From the NCBI RefSeq assembly GCF_028748105.1, contig NZ_CP118168.1, forward strand, positions 124,001 through 188,000: a stretch of DNA of 64,000 nucleotides. The letters are read 5' to 3'. The notes beneath the pieces are model-generated. The model did no database searches, was not told the DNA's origin, and worked only from the letters and a program-made list of their open reading frames with translations. The stretch is from Entomospira nematocerorum (GTDB lineage Bacteria > Spirochaetota > Spirochaetia > WRBN01). This document shows, one piece after another, positions 62,216 to 64,000 of the stretch. Position numbers and translations under genes: made by a program. Position 1 is the first letter of the stretch; each line of letters starts with the position of its first letter.

Positions 62216-63139
62216 ATGATTAAGACACTTCATTGGTATTTACGAGCATCACTCCTTATCTTCATCGTTATCACTATTTCTGGTGCTCGTATTCTCCCAA
62301 AACCACGACCTCAAAAAGACAACTATCCCATGCTATTTTTTCAAGCAACAAGAGATCATCAAATCATCTATCTTTTTGGATCGATTCATGGAATGTTTCA
62401 ACCTCATGTAGGTTATCCTCTACCAAATCGTATTGTAGATGCGTTCGTTCAAAGTGACGTTTTTCTTTATGATGCACCTCTATCGACCGAAGATGAAGAA
62501 CTTTTTATAAAGGCTAGTCGGTCTACAGCAAAATGGTCGGATATTATTGAAACCCATCAAATTGAATTTTTACAAAGCCTAATCGACTCTTTGGAGTTAC
62601 CAAAAAATGAACAAGAAGAGCTATTAGCATATCATCCTTGGTTATTACTACAAATTTTTTATCAATTAATTGTAGCAGAAGCTGGCTATATGAGCACACC
62701 TGAACGAGACTTTTTTATAAAGTCCGCAGAAGAACATGACATCACGATGCTACCTCTTCACCTTGCACCCATTGAATCAGATTTCATACAGTATATGTCG
62801 CATGAATATGGATCGATCCTATATACGTGGATGGTCACACAGCTGCAATTTATGGAAGCTAACGTAAACCTAGCAGAAGCCTTACAAAAGGCATGGATTA
62901 AAGGAGATCGTGAAACTGTATTAGATCTCTTGGTTGTCTCACGTAATCCATCCTTCGCCGAGTTAAAAACAGAAGAATTCAAGCTATATCAACGTATTAA
63001 TCATTACCTATTAACAGCTATTCAAGAAAATGAACATGCTAGCACCATCTTTATAGTCCTTGATGCTAGCTATCTTCTAGATGATGGTGGATTTGTCTCG
63101 TTATTAGAGAGCGAAGGTTTCACCATTCATCCAACATAG
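62216..63139 (+). CDS. TraB/GumN-like exported protein with altered active site
   Basis: 307 residues with a signal peptide or N-terminal anchor (residues 9-24). The fold follows the TraB/GumN (Tiki-like erythromycin-esterase-related) pattern: YLFGSIHGM near 53-61 with G55-xx-H58, long helices, then FIVLDASYLLDDGGFVSLLE near 279-297. In active members the second motif is GxxH (as in 'vGagHL'); here it is DASY (283-286). The Glu of the strand after the first GxxH is also not evident (VFLYDAP). It may be non-enzymatic. The family is known for metal-dependent proteolysis in Tiki, but bacterial GumN roles are poorly known. Confidence 0.75.
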   Translation: MIKTLHWYLRASLLIFIVITISGARILPKPRPQKDNYPMLFFQATRDHQIIYLFGSIHGMFQPHVGYPLPNRIVDAFVQSDVFLYDAPLSTEDEELFIKASRSTAKWSDIIETHQIEFLQSLIDSLELPKNEQEELLAYHPWLLLQIFYQLIVAEAGYMSTPERDFFIKSAEEHDITMLPLHLAPIESDFIQYMSHEYGSILYTWMVTQLQFMEANVNLAEALQKAWIKGDRETVLDLLVVSRNPSFAELKTEEFKLYQRINHYLLTAIQENEHASTIFIVLDASYLLDDGGFVSLLESEGFTIHPT

Positions 63140-63146
63140 AAATACA

Positions 63147-64000
63147 TCAAGCCAAATGATCAGCCTGAAGAATTAATCCTCTATGTAGCGAATGCCAATA
63201 CGTTATATCTTGATCATAAGGAGCTTTACAATCTACCATCAAGCGAAAAACTGGCTCTGTTTTACTACCACGTAACCATAAGGCAGCAATGATATTTTTA
63301 TTTTGATCAAATAAGTGAATCCTCATCCCACCTAATGCAGGTTCTTCCAAACTACGCTTCTGTTCTGTACCCTCATAGTGGATAACCTCAAAAGAATCTA
63401 ACGCTGTACGCGTATATTCTGATTGCCATTGTGGCCACTTCTTCTGTAGCAGGTCTAGATATCTCTGCTTCAAAATAAAGGGAGAGCACTTGATGTGTAC
63501 TAATGAGTCCGATGCAACTACCGAGGTGGTCGTATATCTTGGTAAATGATGAATCAGATCTGCAACACCCCATATTGAGGTAGCAACTTTTAATTTTTGC
63601 TGGAGTAGCGTCAATGCACTACCCATATTATGGGAAAGAAAGAGAGTATTTAAGATAGCAAGTATTGTCGTTAACGGATCACGTACAGTACTGGGATAAA
63701 TAATCGTTCCGCCATTAGAGCCCTCTCCAGCAATAGGAATATTTATCCCTTCATGCCGTAGATTTTTAGCCTTTGCTAAAACATTGGCTTCACCAGTCTC
63801 TGCCCAGTAACAGTCTGCTCTAAGAGCACGAGTGATGTCTTCAATACGTAAACTTGTAGCATCATTAACAACCACCCCTAACTTACTACCACCACGCATC
63901 TGCTCATATATCAATGCCGAAAGAACACTCAAACTAAATGTTGTTTGAGCATCAAGTGCGACAGCTCTCTTATCTTTATCAATATAGATTAAATTCCCAC
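63147..64000 (-). CDS. Phosphohexomutase (PMM/PGM family), 5' partial
   Basis: The frame is open from the window edge (64000) to the stop at 63147, so about 283 C-terminal residues are present and the start lies outside. NLIYIDKDKRAVALDAQ fits the metal/sugar loop region, although the usual DGDxDR is changed to 'IDKDKR'. GEANVLAKAKNLRHEGINIP, then IAGEGSNGGTIIYPSTVRDP, is the domain III sugar-binding block (GEGNGG type), and a C-terminal domain IV follows. Such enzymes interconvert hexose-1- and -6-phosphates, or glucosamine phosphates (GlmM). The exact substrate cannot be told from this part. Confidence 0.8.
   Translation of the reverse strand, partial: GNLIYIDKDKRAVALDAQTTFSLSVLSALIYEQMRGGSKLGVVVNDATSLRIEDITRALRADCYWAETGEANVLAKAKNLRHEGINIPIAGEGSNGGTIIYPSTVRDPLTTILAILNTLFLSHNMGSALTLLQQKLKVATSIWGVADLIHHLPRYTTTSVVASDSLVHIKCSPFILKQRYLDLLQKKWPQWQSEYTRTALDSFEVIHYEGTEQKRSLEEPALGGMRIHLFDQNKNIIAALWLRGSKTEPVFRLMVDCKAPYDQDITYWHSLHRGLILQADHLA

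Noticed and set aside
1..64000. CRISPR array, insertion sequence, prophage or integrated element
   Set aside because: No regularly spaced repeats, no transposase, integrase or phage structural genes, and no attachment-site-like direct repeats beside the two tRNAs were seen.

Overview
The window is a dense, AT-rich bacterial chromosome segment of about 50 protein genes and two tRNAs. I see no prophage, insertion sequence, CRISPR array or rRNA. It is most likely from a host-associated or free-living spirochaete of the Treponema/Spirochaetaceae side. The main evidence is a long minus-strand motility operon in the classic spirochaete order flgB-flgC-fliE-fliF-fliG-(extra gene)-fliH-fliI-fliJ-flbB-fliK-flgD-flgE-flbD-motA-motB, including FlbB, the periplasmic flagellar collar protein peculiar to spirochaetes. 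The genus cannot be fixed from sequence alone; an Entomospira-like small AT-rich genome is a guess.

Layout. 1-4750 (+): the 3' part of a class A penicillin-binding protein, then lptC-lptA-lptB (lipid/LPS export) and a single-domain CheY. 4810-8235 (-): recC. 8345-11059 (+): a type II restriction-modification pair (m5C methylase plus Eco47II-family nuclease) with a coupled exported protein. 11097-11894: tRNA-Gly(GCC) and clpP. 11987-25953 (-): the motility operon, broken by a 403-bp gene-free gap between flgC and fliE. 26210-27642: an exported protein, tRNA-Val(GAC) and a lone PRD-domain protein. 27753-36311 (-): pheT-rpoN-hpf-ptsH-oppA-like-5'-nucleotidase and a lipoprotein. 36475-42180: an exported hydrolase, tatD, an SRPBCC-like protein, a PEGA/FGE protein, smpB and a pyruvyltransferase-family protein. 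42260-45994 (-): gyrB and rho. 46401-48773 (+): ruvB and three proteins sharing a FlbD-like pattern. 48787-50586 (-): gatA and gatC. 50807-53147 (+): ftsH and a small overlapping gene. The remainder holds trmB, a membrane protein, a PflX-like radical-SAM enzyme, a ferritin-like/VIT iron transporter, murA, secA, a YjeM-type permease, a TraB/GumN-like protein and a partial phosphohexomutase.

Promoters are unusually readable. TTGACA-like -35 boxes lie 17 (sometimes 18) bp from TAnnnT -10 boxes in front of many genes. In several cases (recC, the genes at 38442, 38932, 53896 and 62216, probably trmB and perhaps secA) the -10 ends 6-9 bp before the start codon, which predicts leaderless or almost leaderless mRNAs. 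TTG and GTG starts are frequent (lptB, oppA-like, 5'-nucleotidase, ruvB, gatA, gatC).

The points most worth a second look are a hook protein FlgE that keeps Lys165 but has Ser at position 178, where spirochaetes use Cys for the lysinoalanine cross-link; a FliG-C-like paralog inserted between fliG and fliH; the run of FlbD-like proteins after ruvB; the leaderless-gene geometry; and several proteins of known families that have lost key residues (MurA Cys to Asp, TraB, PRD).
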